64,000 nucleotides of DNA from Mesorhizobium sp. M9A.F.Ca.ET.002.03.1.2 (GCF_003952365.1 NZ_CP034443.1:2473001-2537000), one strand, 5' to 3'. Shown: positions 29,128-38,947, counted from the stretch's first letter. Translations and numbers: made by a program. Notes: generated by a model from the sequence alone, not told the origin.

Positions 29128-29590
29128 TGAGGTTTTCGCCCCGATGCCTGAACGACGTGCGGGCGCATTGCGCGTTGCGATCGCCACTCAGGACATGCAG
29201 AACCTCAATGCCCATTTCGGATCGGCCAGGCGCTTTGCTGTCTACGACGTGACGCGCGAGGAATGGAATCTCGTCGAAGCCGTGGCCTTCGATGACGTTT
29301 CGGATGAAAGCGGGGAGCATCGGGCCGAGGGCGATGACCGCATCACGCCCAAGGTGGATGCGCTGAAAGGCTGTCATCTGCTGTTTTGTCTGGCGATTGG
29401 CGGACCTTCGGCAGCCAAGGTTGTCGCGGCAAAAATCCACCCGATCAAAGTGGCGGAGCCCCAATCCATCCGAGAGGTGCTGTTGCGCACGCAGATGATG
29501 CTCAGGACGTGTCCTCCGCCCTGGCTGCGCAAGGTGCTGGCGCAAGCGGGCGTTGCCGAAACGAAACCGTCCTTCGAGGACGAGGACTGA
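29093..29590 (+). CDS. nifX: NifX, cofactor carrier
   Basis: 165 residues. A NifX/NafY/VnfX-domain protein that binds NifB-co or VK-cluster on its way to Nif[30 protein letters not shown] and [23 protein letters not shown] are diagnostic. It starts at ATG 29093 inside the end of nifN and ends FEDED-stop, followed by AGGAGG for the next gene. A broken copy of its 3' end occurs near 40500-40603. Confidence 0.95.
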   Translation: MNAVRRLSLVSNEVFAPMPERRAGALRVAIATQDMQNLNAHFGSARRFAVYDVTREEWNLVEAVAFDDVSDESGEHRAEGDDRITPKVDALKGCHLLFCLAIGGPSAAKVVAAKIHPIKVAEPQSIREVLLRTQMMLRTCPPPWLRKVLAQAGVAETKPSFEDED

Positions 29591-29604
29591 TAGGAGGACG
29601 CCAA

Positions 29605-30084
29605 ATGTCTGACCCCGCAATCCCCCCAGCTGTCACCGAAGACGAGGCGGCTCTTTGCACCCCGTTCGTCAAATGCCTCGTGCGGCTGATCCGTGCTCAG
29701 GATTCCTATGGCTCGTGGGAACGCAAAGCGGACGCCGAGCTGCTGGGCGACTTCATCATTACCAAGGAACAGCGCCGGGCGATCCCGATCATCGGAGATC
29801 CCGATCCGGACGTGCTGTGGAGGCTCGACAAGTACTACGCCGCCATCGGGCTTGCGATCGAGGAGCGCTGCGGCCTTATGGCATCGCCGATGATCCAGGT
29901 GAGCCATGAGGGTTTTGGTCGGGTGCTTTTCACGACCGGACGGTTGGTCGTTTTGTCCAAAACGCTGCGCGATGTCCACCGGTTTGGCTTCGAGACGCTC
30001 CTGAAGCTCGCCACGGCCGGTACGAAGCTGGTCGACGATGGGATTGCAGTCATCGAAGCCTTTCCCCACGTGGCGCTGGCATGA
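29605..30084 (+). CDS. NifX-associated nitrogen fixation protein (DUF269), copy 1
   Basis: 159 residues. DUF269 proteins are found almost only in nif operons between nifX and fdxB; the precise role is unsettled. [45 protein letters not shown] and [14 protein letters not shown] match the family. AGGAGG lies 8 bases before ATG 29605. The stop overlaps an ATG (ATGATG at 30081). Here the usual DUF683-fdxB genes do not follow; they follow the second copy at 40604 instead. Confidence 0.92.
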   Translation: MSDPAIPPAVTEDEAALCTPFVKCLVRLIRAQDSYGSWERKADAELLGDFIITKEQRRAIPIIGDPDPDVLWRLDKYYAAIGLAIEERCGLMASPMIQVSHEGFGRVLFTTGRLVVLSKTLRDVHRFGFETLLKLATAGTKLVDDGIAVIEAFPHVALA

Positions 30085-30188
30085 TGGGCGCGATTTTCGA
30101 GAAAGGCCATCATGACGGAACCGAGAATTGTTGGCCAGCCCCCTCGATCCAGGGGCTCGAGGCCGACCAGGTTGCTGGGGTATCGCTG

Positions 30189-30893
30189 ATGAAGAAGCCG
30201 CTGGTCCTGATCTGCTCGCAAGATGCCGAGTTCTATCTGCTCTACAGTCACATACTGGAGGTGGACGGTTTCAGCAGTGAGACGGCAGACGGCGCGAAGG
30301 CTGCGCTGGCCTTGGCCGACCAACGGGAGCTTCAGGCCGTGGTGCTGGATTGCGACCCAGCCAGCATAAACGGGCCCGCAATTTGCGCCCACCTCAAGCG
30401 GGAACCGCGCACCACCGACCTGCCCATTATCGCCCTGATCGCACCTGGCGCCGAGCACCAGCACCTCGATCTCTTGAAGGCAGGCGTTGAGAGCTTTGTG
30501 CGGCCAGTGGCTCCGGCCAAGCTGCTCGACTGCCTGCGGGCGAGGCTCGGGCTGACCAAGCGTGGTTCCAACGGGGTTGAAAACGACAGTTGGATTTGTT
30601 GTGGAGGCCTGGAGATGAAGCTCGATGCCCATCGGGTTCGCGGTAATGGCCACGACATCCATCTCGGACCGATCGCGTTCAACGTGCTGCGGCTTATGAT
30701 TGAGGCCCCCGGCAAGGTCTTCAGCCGGAACGAGCTTATCGGGGCGGCCTGGCGGGCCAACATTCATGTCGGTGAACGCACCGTCGATGTCCATATCAGC
30801 CGAATCAGGAGGGCGCTGAAAACGGCCTTGCCCGGCAGTGTCATTCGCACCGTCAGGTCGGCCGGCTACTCGCTCGAGAAGCCGGACGACTGA
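30189..30893 (+). CDS. OmpR/PhoB-type response regulator in the nif operon
   Basis: 234 residues from ATG 30189; the frame is open from 30081, where an ATG overlaps the previous stop, so a longer form with about 36 extra residues is possible. The receiver (1-120) has the acceptor aspartate in VVLDCDP, but the conserved lysine is replaced by arginine (SFVRPVAP), so phosphorylation signalling may be atypical. The C-terminal winged helix is standard (FNVLRLMIEAPGKVFSRNELI, ERTVDVHISRIRRAL, IRTVRSAGYSLE). No histidine kinase is in the window. Confidence 0.88.
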   Translation: MKKPLVLICSQDAEFYLLYSHILEVDGFSSETADGAKAALALADQRELQAVVLDCDPASINGPAICAHLKREPRTTDLPIIALIAPGAEHQHLDLLKAGVESFVRPVAPAKLLDCLRARLGLTKRGSNGVENDSWICCGGLEMKLDAHRVRGNGHDIHLGPIAFNVLRLMIEAPGKVFSRNELIGAAWRANIHVGERTVDVHISRIRRALKTALPGSVIRTVRSAGYSLEKPDD

Positions 30894-30911
30894 AATCGGT
30901 CGAATGTGGTG

Positions 30912-30939
30912 CCGCTCTCTCTTCCTCTGCTGAGAGCGG
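30912..30939 (+). terminator. Stem-loop after the response regulator
   Basis: CCGCTCTC and GAGAGCGG form an 8-bp stem with a 12-base loop, 19 bp after the regulator stop. No T-run follows, so it may be an RNA-stability or rho-dependent element rather than a classic terminator. Confidence 0.4.
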
Positions 30940-30987
30940 TGTTGCCGCTTTGAGACGCTCCTAACGAAGACCAGGAGAAGCAGGCAA

Positions 30988-31860
30988 ATGGAATTTAAAA
31001 GCATATTCAGTGTAACGGGTGCTGATCATTCTGATGAGGACCTCTCAACAGCTGCCGGACTGTGTGCCGAGGTCGGCGCGCACCTATCTGTACTGATTAT
31101 ACCGCCTCCATTGCTCTTGATGTCGTCTCCGCCCCCCGAGTGGGGTACGGGACGTGCACAGGCAATTGCAGTACCGAATTATCGATTTCAGCAAATCGAG
31201 AAATTTTCACAGGACGTGACCAGAATGGAAAGACGGTCCGCGGATATCCTCAAACGGCTGAAAGCTATGTCGCTTTCCTGTGACGTTGACACCGACTATT
31301 GCGATCCGGCTAGCCTCGGTGAAGTGGCACGACAGCGGGCGCTCTGCGCTGACCTGACGATCGTTGGAGGAGACCTCCTCAACGATGAGACTCTCGGACC
31401 TCCTGTTGTCAACGGCTGCTTGTTCGATAGCGGAAAGCCGGTGCTCATCGTGCCGAAGGGCGCTAAGGCGACCCTGTCGCCTCGACGCGTGCTGGTCGGC
31501 TGGGATTCGCGCGTAGAGGCCTCGCGTGCGGTTCGGGAAGCTCTTAGTCTCCTATCCGCTGCTGAGGAAGTTTGTGTCGCTATGGTCGATCCGAAGGCGC
31601 AAAACAACGGGAAAGGTGCGCAGTCTGGAGCAGACATCGCTGCCTATCTTACTCGGCACGGTGCTCGGGTCTCGGTTGACCTGCTTAAGAGCGCCGGTAA
31701 ATCGGCGGCCACAGTGCTGACGCAGCACGCGGCCGACACCTGCGCCGACATGATAGTCATGGGTGCTTATGGCAGCCGTCGGCTGCGTGAGCGGATTTTC
31801 GGCGGTCCGCCGAGCTGGAGCTTTGAGAAGACCACATTGCCGCTGTTTTTGGCTCGCTGA
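30988..31860 (+). CDS. Universal stress protein, two UspA domains
   Basis: 290 residues in two Usp halves. The first half (1-145) ends GKPVLIVPKGA. The second (about 155-290) begins RRVLVGWDSRVEASRAVREAL and carries the ATP-binding-like stretch DMIVMGAYGSRRLRERIFGG. Tandem Usp proteins respond to low oxygen or starvation in many bacteria. A GGAG-containing leader precedes the ATG. No sigma-54 site was seen in the 95 bp upstream, so it may be read through from nif or have its own promoter. Confidence 0.85.
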   Translation: MEFKSIFSVTGADHSDEDLSTAAGLCAEVGAHLSVLIIPPPLLLMSSPPPEWGTGRAQAIAVPNYRFQQIEKFSQDVTRMERRSADILKRLKAMSLSCDVDTDYCDPASLGEVARQRALCADLTIVGGDLLNDETLGPPVVNGCLFDSGKPVLIVPKGAKATLSPRRVLVGWDSRVEASRAVREALSLLSAAEEVCVAMVDPKAQNNGKGAQSGADIAAYLTRHGARVSVDLLKSAGKSAATVLTQHAADTCADMIVMGAYGSRRLRERIFGGPPSWSFEKTTLPLFLAR

Positions 31861-32263
31861 TCAGTTCCGTAGGAACACCGATCAGGTCGTAGGACCGCCA
31901 ACCAGTCCGAAGTCGTCGTCGGTTACCGGTCGGATTGCGGAGACATGGCTGGATCCGCGAACATCGTGCGATGCTTGTCAGAGCCAAACCGGACGCCTCG
32001 ACTGCTTCAGGACGCTCTCGTGCATCCAACTCGTGCGAGATCGTCTGTAACGGGCAGTAAAGACGAACGGCTGCAGCAGACCGCAGCCAAGCCACAGGGC
32101 GGGTGTACCAGGGGACCCCCGCCTCGGGGCGCGAACCCTGTTGGAAGGCCCCTGATCAGTACCCGGACGCGGGTCAAATCGGCGGCTGCCCCCTGTCAGG
32201 CCTGCGGTGTGCAAGGGCCGCTGCCGCGGAGCTTCCTCTGCCCGATCGTCGGGCGTGCGACAA

Positions 32264-32279
32264 TGTCGGGTTCCAGACG
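32264..32279. promoter_or_regulatory. NifA-like site, one mismatch
   Basis: TGTCGGGTTCCAGACG (TGT-N10-ACG), 45 bp before the -24/-12 element. Its left half matches the sites at 47441 and, less closely, 38863 (TGTCRGGTT). Confidence 0.45.
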
Positions 32280-32323
32280 AGCTGGAATTACGAGAACTCG
32301 TTGGTTTGACAGTTTTCTTTATC

Positions 32324-32339
32324 CGGCACGCTGCATGCA
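32324..32339 (+). promoter_or_regulatory. sigma-54 promoter upstream of the N-monooxygenase gene
   Basis: CGGCACG-CTGC-ATGCA, with GG and GC ten bases apart. Confidence 0.6.
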
Positions 32340-32707
32340 TGGGAGTCTACGAACGCATTACGAGCCGTTATCCATGGTTACGCCCCTCGAAGAAAGAGCC
32401 GCTTCCGTCGTAACCGGGAAACAGCCAATCCTGGGGTGGAGGCAGCCGCTAGGAGCCGCCGTAAAATCCGGAGAGCTGCGCGACAGCATCACACGCGGTC
32501 CTTCTCGCTCTTGGGTTCGGATGATGCGGTGCCCGCTGTCGATGTCGCCCATTGAGCCCAAGATCTGGAAGGCCGCGCAGGCTTTTGCCTTCCTCTCAGT
32601 CGGGACCGCGGCTCAACGATGCCTGTGAGGTTCGCAATGCTCAATGCCTGGCGGTCGCCGCGCACATGCCGCTGAGTTGGAAAACACTCCTAGAGGAGCA
32701 AGGATAA

Positions 32708-34006
32708 GTGGACCTCTTTTGCATTGGTATCGGTGCTGGGCCGTCTAATTTGAGCCTTGCGTGTCAGATACAGGAAGAGATTGCGCAAGGGGCACTGTTC
32801 CTGGATCGGCAGGTTGATTTCCGAGGACATCCAGGCAGCGCTTTCGATTGCGCGGAGCTCCAGGTCGGCCACTTCCAGGATCTGGTTACTCTGGTCAATC
32901 CGCGATCAGCCTACACATTCGTAAACTACCTCCACGAGAACGGGCGTCTTTACAATTTCCTCAATGCGCAATTTCACGGGGTGCTCAGAGCCGAGTTCGC
33001 TCAATATCTCAACTGGGCGTTCCAGAAGAATCCGCTTGTCCGTGGCGGCGAGGCCGTTCGCGAAATCCGCTTTGACGGCGAGTTTCGCGTGCGGACGGAC
33101 AACGCGGTCCTTGATGCGAGAAACCTCGTCATCGACATAGGCAAGCAGGCGCAAATTCCGCCTCAGTTTCATGGCTGGACTGGACCCAACCTGTTCCACT
33201 CATCAGACCTAGCGCATATCCATCCTGAGGTACACAAAAAGCATGTCTGCGTGGTTGGCGGCGGACAGTCGGGAGCCGAGCTGCTGCTGCACCTTGTCGG
33301 CCGGCCGAAAGAACGGCGGCCCGCGGCGATCACTTGGGTCTTGACGCGCGAGATGCCTTTCGACGACCACCCGTTCACAAACGAGCTGTTCACGCCTTGC
33401 TTTTCGGATCGTTTTGCGGCCATGAGCGAGGTGCATCGCCAGCTGTTCCTGCGTCGTTTCGCGCTTGCCTCCGATGGGATTTCAGAAAGCACGTTGCGCG
33501 CGGTCTATCAGGCGCTCTATCACCACGCCTTTCTCGAGCCACACCAATGCGACATCAAACTGCGGCCAAGTTGCAACGTGTCGCGCTGCATCAACGCAGG
33601 GGCGGGGCACAGGCTCACGCTGCAGCGCGGCATGGATAACATCGGAGAAGTAACCGCCGACATCGTCATCCTGGCCACGGGGTACGAGAACGCGCTGCCG
33701 GACTTCCTGGAACCGATCGCAGATCGCCTCGAGCAGATCGGCAATGAGCTCGCCACCGGCGAGGATTTTTCGGTGTACTGGGACGGACCGCGAGACAGAC
33801 GCCTTTTCGTTCAGAACGCCTGCCTTGGACAGCGCGGGCTGGCTGATCCGAACTTTGGCCTGCTGGCCTGGCGAGCGCGCCGCATCCTGGACAGCCTTCT
33901 GGGGCGCGCGCCATGCACCAATCCCGAGCATCTCGGCCTCATCAGCCGTACGTTGATCGAGCGCCGGCCCGACCTCGTAGCCGAAGAAATGGGCAGCGGG
34001 ATATAA
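32708..34006 (+). CDS. L-lysine/L-ornithine N-monooxygenase (siderophore type)
   Basis: 432 residues, FAD/NADPH-dependent amino-acid N-hydroxylase of the IucD/PvdA/SidA family, which makes the hydroxamate unit of siderophores. FAD motif GIGAGPSNLSLAC near residue 7, FHSSDL, NADPH motif CVVGGGQSGAELLLHL near residue 180, and the C-terminal ILATGYENALPDFL. It starts with GTG; GAGGAG lies 10 bases upstream. No siderophore synthetase or receptor is nearby. It may act with a partner elsewhere or on a different product. Confidence 0.9.
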   Translation: MDLFCIGIGAGPSNLSLACQIQEEIAQGALFLDRQVDFRGHPGSAFDCAELQVGHFQDLVTLVNPRSAYTFVNYLHENGRLYNFLNAQFHGVLRAEFAQYLNWAFQKNPLVRGGEAVREIRFDGEFRVRTDNAVLDARNLVIDIGKQAQIPPQFHGWTGPNLFHSSDLAHIHPEVHKKHVCVVGGGQSGAELLLHLVGRPKERRPAAITWVLTREMPFDDHPFTNELFTPCFSDRFAAMSEVHRQLFLRRFALASDGISESTLRAVYQALYHHAFLEPHQCDIKLRPSCNVSRCINAGAGHRLTLQRGMDNIGEVTADIVILATGYENALPDFLEPIADRLEQIGNELATGEDFSVYWDGPRDRRLFVQNACLGQRGLADPNFGLLAWRARRILDSLLGRAPCTNPEHLGLISRTLIERRPDLVAEEMGSGI

Positions 34007-34107
34007 CTGGTCTACTATTGTTCATTGGCGGTGGCATCCAGGGAATGATGTACGCCTTCGTTGCGGCGAACGCGGGAGCCTTAGCCCAGATCATCTTGAC
34101 CGAATAA
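34007..34107 (+). pseudogene. Short hydrophobic tail, possible transporter remnant
   Basis: Directly after the monooxygenase stop, an overlapping frame reads LLLFIGGGIQGMMYAFVAANAGALAQIIL, like the last membrane helix of an MFS exporter. No start and no preceding helices, so at best a remnant. Confidence 0.3.
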
Positions 34108-34793
34108 GCACTCGGGCCCTGAGGCACATCGTATATTCTGCGGACGTTTCCCCTACGCTCGTTAAGTCCTTACGTTCACTCGAAAGAGTGCGGTAGCCTC
34201 AGCGGCCATGGCTGAGCCCGCGCTCAGCGGGGAGGGTCCTTGCCTTTGGCGATGCATGTCGTGGCTGGACCCGGTGAGTTAGGTGAGTCCGGCCCGGTCT
34301 ACCCAGCCCCTGCGCCCGCCCCGAAGCCGCTCGCCCGCTCAGCGCTATCGAGGGGGCGCTCGCGCGGCTTCGCTGACCGTCGCGTTACAGCGTAAGGACG
34401 CGACCCCAGTGAAGGCATACTCCAGTGTCGCCAATTCCGTTTCGTTGGCCCGCCGCAAGCCGGTCTTCCAACCAAAGGCCGAACTCGCCAATTCGCCAGC
34501 CAACTCCACCAACGATTGTCTAAATCCGCACCCCAGGGCGGTTCGCTCGGGCTCGCTTGCTTGAGCACGGCACAGACGGGATCGCGAGCATGATGCCGCG
34601 GAATGGGAACGCACCATGGTTAGGCACGAGGGCCCGTGCCAACGCGCATCGCGCCAATCGGCGTCGTCACGTCCGAGATTCAGCACCGGCTGCTCGGCGC
34701 TTTTACGCTCGCATCATGGGCCGGCATGCCGCTGGCGATCCATGACGCGATGCCGCCGAGGCTGCTCGTTCATGGAAAGCGATAAGCACTAGA
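34108..34793. other. No gene seen; contains a palindromic repeat copy
   Basis: Unrecognised short frames only. The repeat at 34320-34385 is listed separately. Confidence 0.45.
34320..34385. repeat. GC-rich palindromic repeat, copy 1
   Basis: AAGCCGCTCGCCCGCT ... GCGCTCGCGCGGCTTCGCT forms an imperfect inverted repeat. A close copy lies at 49418-49475. Confidence 0.55.
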
Positions 34794-35144
34794 TTAATGG
34801 GCAACCTCGTCGGGACCGAAAAGGGCGCTAAACCGGCTGGCTAGATCGATCCAGGGTGCCGCGTCTCCGCGCTCTGAAGCTATTCGAACGACCGTCGCCA
34901 GATAATCGGTAAAGGCCTTCAGTCTGATGGCGCCTTGCTCAGAAAGGTGGTCAATGGCGTCAAGCCGCTGGTGAACGGCAGCCAGCATATGTTGCACCAA
35001 AAGCAGTGAGGATGGGCAAGGGCAGTCGCCCTTACTCGCGAGGCGCCTGCACTCGCTGCAAAGCCGCGGAATGTCCTCTAAGGCTAGGTCGCCGGAAAGC
35101 CGTTGTATGAGATTGTCAGTGGCGTTCCACAAATTCGCTCGCAT
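34794..35144 (-). CDS. Hypothetical protein overlapping the end of pyrE
   Basis: 116 residues, unrecognised. The ATG (35144) lies inside the last codons of pyrE (29-bp overlap), suggesting coupled translation. A cysteine-rich segment [15 protein letters not shown] near residue 27 could bind metal; the rest looks helical ([21 protein letters not shown]). The closest reading is a small regulatory or helper protein, with no evidence for a particular function. Confidence 0.55.
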   Translation of the reverse strand: MRANLWNATDNLIQRLSGDLALEDIPRLCSECRRLASKGDCPCPSSLLLVQHMLAAVHQRLDAIDHLSEQGAIRLKAFTDYLATVVRIASERGDAAPWIDLASRFSALFGPDEVAH

Positions 35145-35712
35145 GCAGAACGGAATGCAGCGTGACCCCATGTTGGGCTAGCAGCGCCGTAGCTCCCTCG
35201 TCGCGGTCCACGAGGCAAGCAGCGTCACCTACAATGCCCCCGACGCGGCGAACCTCTTCAATCGCCTTCAATATCGACTTGCCGCTTGTGGCAACGTCGT
35301 CAACGATCAGGACGACTTTTCCCTCGAGATCTTCTTTGGGCCCAAGACCTTCAATCACGTCCCTTGTGCCATGAGGCTTTGGAGTCTTGCGAACGAAGAT
35401 CGTGTTTATGGGTTTGTTCATCGCCGAGCTGACAGCTGCCATCGATCCGATTACGGGGACCGCTCCCATTTCAAGGCCGCCGACGTACTCTGCTTTCACT
35501 TGCTCAGCGATTTTTAGGAACTCAAGAGCGGCAAGTTGCGCGCCTCGCGCCATCATCATGGTAGGCTTCATATTGAAATAGATGTCGCTCTCTATGCCCG
35601 ACGAGAGCGTGTAGCGTCCGGATCGAAAAGAGCGCTCACGGACGATTTCGCGGAGTTCGTCCTTGTCGTGTTGGCTGGAATCAACTGGTCTGAATTTTGC
35701 CAGTGCCGCCAT
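35116..35712 (-). CDS. pyrE: Orotate phosphoribosyltransferase
   Basis: 198 residues. It makes OMP from orotate and PRPP in pyrimidine synthesis. The PRPP-binding motif [14 protein letters not shown] lies near residue 130, [10 protein letters not shown] near 78, and [22 protein letters not shown] near the N-terminus. The ribosome site GAGG is 8 bases before ATG 35712. No other pyr genes are near, so it may be an island-borne second copy or serve a specialised PRPP-transfer with the overlapping downstream gene. Confidence 0.92.
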   Translation of the reverse strand: MAALAKFRPVDSSQHDKDELREIVRERSFRSGRYTLSSGIESDIYFNMKPTMMMARGAQLAALEFLKIAEQVKAEYVGGLEMGAVPVIGSMAAVSSAMNKPINTIFVRKTPKPHGTRDVIEGLGPKEDLEGKVVLIVDDVATSGKSILKAIEEVRRVGGIVGDAACLVDRDEGATALLAQHGVTLHSVLHASEFVERH

Positions 35713-36738
35713 AGATCAGACCTCGCCCTAGGGAAAAAATTGGGTGCGGCATGCACCTAGTCACTACCGCTATGTGGCTTATGCAAGTGTTCGCGGGGTG
35801 TGTCAATTAATGTCAATACCGGTGCGACCGTTTCGCGCAGATTTTTCCATTATCGTTATTGGGTGCCTAAAGCGTGATCACGGGTTTCCCTACGGCTGGG
35901 TAGCGTTGGCCACCCGCCCTTGCCCGATCTCGGCAGGCACGGCTTTTCTCGATGCGGGCCGTCTCTTTGAGGATTTGGGCGTTTCATCCTCGTCCCCTCG
36001 AGTTCCGCCTCGCTCGGCCCCGTTTGCGCCAGCTTCTTAACCAGGTTGCGCATGAGGTGAGCGTTTCGGCCGCCATGTCGGCCCGTGTCGCTCTTGTGAT
36101 GACGAGTGGGCAAGGCCGCGCTTTTCGTGCAACCTCCTCGTCGAGGCGCGAGAGGTAAAGTTCGAGCCGCCGAGAATTTTTGTCATCAGCACCGCGGCGC
36201 AACATTTCGGCTCGCTTCATCTGACGACGGTAGAAAGCAAAGTTCAAGGTAGGTCGTAGTCCACCTCCCTGCCGGCCGAGTCTTTACGGCGATATCGGCG
36301 ACAGGGGCGAGCGTCTGCCTCTGAGGCAGACGCCGAACAGCAGGCCGAGCCTTACACTGATTTTGGTGACATTGAGTTCGCCGACACCCCTGAGATGGAG
36401 CCTATCACGGGCGGGAAGCGCCTTGTGGCAGAACTCGACAAGCGGCGCTACGTTCTGGACGCCGGCGTTGCTGACAGGACATCGAGGCGCCCGAAGGTTT
36501 CGATTGCCTGCATCAGCCGCGTTCCACCTGCCTCTCACCCTGGCAACCATTTTTCGTCAATCGATCGATCCCGGACGCCGTCGTTGGACTTCGCTGTGAT
36601 CAAGATCCGCGGACCACTCTTGCTCCCTCGCGGGCGAACCGCGCTTTCCTTGCCGACCCCGCTCGCGGCTTCGGCGATCACCGCCACCTTGTCGATAAGC
36701 CGGCCACCGGCTCCCCGTCGCGCTGGTTCAACAAAATA
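35713..36738. other. About 1 kb without a supportable gene
   Basis: A plus-strand stretch near 36300-36500 (SEADAEQQAEPYTDFGDIEF and onward) looks protein-like but has no start and no family I know. It follows the palindrome at 36311. Confidence 0.4.
36311..36333. repeat. Perfect 23-bp palindrome
   Basis: Eleven bases GCGTCTGCCTC, one T, then the exact reverse complement GAGGCAGACGC. Confidence 0.8.
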
Positions 36739-37524
36739 TCATTGTGAAAGTTCATGGTTTCTTCCTTTCCGATGGCGAGGCTCGGCTTCCGCGAGATAGT
36801 CGTGGACGACCTTCCCGAGCGCGAGCGTGAGATCGGCGACGAGGTGTACGGCCGAGACTACTTCCAGCACCGGCAGTTCGGCGACGGGGGCAAGCGCATG
36901 CGACCAGAGGTTCAGGGCTGCCGGGCCGGTCCAGGCGCCTCTCAGATCGATGTCCTCCAGGTGGTATTCCACGAGTTCGCAGATGCGCGGCGTGCCGTCG
37001 ACATGCGGGATGATTTTGAGGAGGAAGTTCGGGTCGGCGAGCGAGGCCTTAACGCTCGCAAGGTCCGCGGCCCGGTGCTTGTAGCCCATCGTACCCGTCG
37101 CGACGCGGACCGGGCCGTAGTCCAGCGTGCCAACAAGCGTGTCCGTCTCTGTTCGGAGCGTTGGGCTGGCGAGCTTCTTGGGAAAGCCCCACAACTCGCG
37201 TCCGCCCGCTGTCGGCGGATGGTCGTCGAGAAACATGCAGTGGGTGTAGCTCCCCATGCGGCCCCAGAAGGAGACAGGGATGACCTGTCCGCTTTCCGTG
37301 TAGTCGCCGAAGCCCGTCGAGTCCGGCATGCGAATGAACTCGAATTTGACCAGAGGCTCGCACACCTGAAGCGGCTCCGGCACAAGGTCGCGCAGTTTTT
37401 GCGGATCGGTGCGATATGTGATGATCAGATACTCCCGGTTGCTGAAGCGATATGGGCCGGGTGGGTAGGCTGGGCTGGTCAGGGGCATGGCGAAAGCTCT
37501 CCCACGGACGGTATCTTGGTGCAT
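36739..37524 (-). CDS. adc: Acetoacetate decarboxylase
   Basis: 261 residues. It decarboxylates acetoacetate to acetone and CO2 through a Schiff-base lysine, seen in [12 protein letters not shown] near residue 110. Other family features: [30 protein letters not shown] and [11 protein letters not shown] 37524 follows AAAGGAA; a longer start at 37551 is less likely. About 325 bp upstream are a sigma-54 element and a NifA-like site, so bacteroid expression is likely. It might drain acetoacetate formed from polyhydroxybutyrate, which is inference. Confidence 0.92.
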   Translation of the reverse strand: MHQDTVRGRAFAMPLTSPAYPPGPYRFSNREYLIITYRTDPQKLRDLVPEPLQVCEPLVKFEFIRMPDSTGFGDYTESGQVIPVSFWGRMGSYTHCMFLDDHPPTAGGRELWGFPKKLASPTLRTETDTLVGTLDYGPVRVATGTMGYKHRAADLASVKASLADPNFLLKIIPHVDGTPRICELVEYHLEDIDLRGAWTGPAALNLWSHALAPVAELPVLEVVSAVHLVADLTLALGKVVHDYLAEAEPRHRKGRNHELSQ

Positions 37525-37849
37525 GTTTGAAATTCCTTTGTGCTGGCTCAAGTGGGCTTAGATAGGTCTCGATGATGGCGGCGAGGCTCTCCGAGGTGCC
37601 TTCGTTAGCCTGGATGCATGGCGTGATCGCGCGTAGCCATTTTGCGCTGGGCAATTGCCTCGGGGCGCACTCATTGTATGGTCGCGGACGCGGTTCCATG
37701 GGTCCGGTTGTAGTCGAGAGGCAAGATTCGAGGTAAAGTGATTTTGTTCCTCATTTGAAGGCGCTGCTTCCCGTCTGCTCTCGTGGTAGGAGGAAGTGGA
37801 GTGGCGGCCAGCTCCGATTTCGCCTCATGGCGGGGTTTGCGGATCAACG

Positions 37850-37865
37850 CGCACGCGCCATGCCA
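37850..37865 (-). promoter_or_regulatory. sigma-54 promoter of adc
   Basis: Minus strand TGGCATG-GCGC-GTGCG, nearly the same as the prxS-rpoN promoter (TGGCATG-GCGC-TTGCG). Confidence 0.6.
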
Positions 37866-37925
37866 AATGAGAATCGTTCGAGGCAAAGCGATAGATCTTG
37901 CTCAGCTACGTTACGCCTCCGACGT

Positions 37926-37941
37926 TGTCGGACATCGGATA
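37926..37941. promoter_or_regulatory. NifA-like site of adc, one mismatch
   Basis: Minus strand TATCCGATGTCCGACA, i.e. TAT-N10-ACA. The ten inner bases equal those of the perfect site before asnB (13560-13575). Confidence 0.55.
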
Positions 37942-37947
37942 GCGCCG

Positions 37948-38862
37948 AACAGGACCGCTTGCGGATTGGGAGGACGTGTCTTTTGCGCAAGAGGACCTCC
38001 GCCCCTCAGGCAAATAGCTCCGACCGGGGCGCTATGCTTCACCACCGTCGGCCCGGGAAGTAACGCTCTTTATGCCGAGGTGTTCTCCCACTGGACGCCG
38101 CGCATTCGCCATCATGTGAAAGAGTTCTACTGCTCGACGACCAGAAATTCTCGACCAGCCGGGGCACATGCGGCTAGGGCAAGGAGGCTCTGGGCCCAAA
38201 GGCAGGTTGACGTCGTGCGTACCCATTCGGCGCTGGTACGCCCGCAAGGTGAGCTGGACGCGCTCCGCCGGGGGAACGAGACATTTCAAGGGATCTTGCG
38301 ATATCCGTCGTGTTAGCCTCGCCGTCTTTACCGGTGTGGTTCGAGGCGCTAGTCAGCGTGACGCGCCTTGCATAGTGCCCGATCACCCGACAACGCCTGT
38401 GATCCATCGCGAGGAAATACAGCGGACCTCATTTGCTGGCAGAATGCCTATCCGACCCAATCGTACCTTCTAATGGCGGCTGGCTATCCGGCGGCGCAGA
38501 TTACTGCAGTCGCGCTCGAACGTGGGCAGGTAGCGTCGCTCGACGCCTGGCTGCAGAAGTGGAGGCAGCGAAGGGCATCCGATACATTGGTGCAGCATTA
38601 TGTTCTGTCGGGGCTCAACGCCGCGCTGATTGAGCCCAATGCCGCCGACTTGCCAGCCGCGTGGTGATTTATGTCCACGAGGCAAGGATCCACACGCGGC
38701 GGTGGCGGCACGAGGACCAAGCCGCCCCGCACTTTCGACCCGGCGCCAAAGTGCCACTGCTCGAGGACGCCGGCCAGTCTAATGACAGGCGAGCCATCCA
38801 AGCTCTCACCTGTCCTAAAGCGGCTGGCTCAAGAGGGCGAAACCCGACAGCGGCAGAAGACA
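37948..38862. other. No supportable gene
   Basis: Frames such as 38465-38667 (MAAGYPAAQITAVALERG onward) are open but unrecognised and lack ribosome sites. Probably decayed sequence. Confidence 0.45.
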
Positions 38863-38878
38863 TGTCAGGTTCACGACA
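38863..38878. promoter_or_regulatory. NifA upstream activator site of the TlpA-like gene
   Basis: TGTCAGGTTCACGACA, perfect TGT-N10-ACA, 70 bp before the -24/-12 element. Confidence 0.8.
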
Positions 38879-38947
38879 ATCGGCCGTGTTTGGGCTCGTG
38901 GAGAATTTTCAAAGCATTCCCCGCCGCTTACCGGAGCTGAGAGGGGT

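Larger units (their letters stand above)
31861..32707. other. Non-coding leader region with a sigma-54 promoter
   Basis: No convincing gene. An imperfect hairpin (CTGATCAG..GATCAG around GTTCCGTAGGAAC) follows the Usp gene. The promoter at 32324 lies about 370 bp before the next gene; the intervening frames are not recognisable. Confidence 0.5.
37850..37947 (-). repeat. Promoter repeat shared with the asnB relic
   Basis: About 95 bp matching 13553-13650 in the opposite orientation, including the NifA-like site, the stretch CTTTGCCTCGAA and the -24 region. It is clearly a duplicated regulatory segment rather than a gene. Confidence 0.75.
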
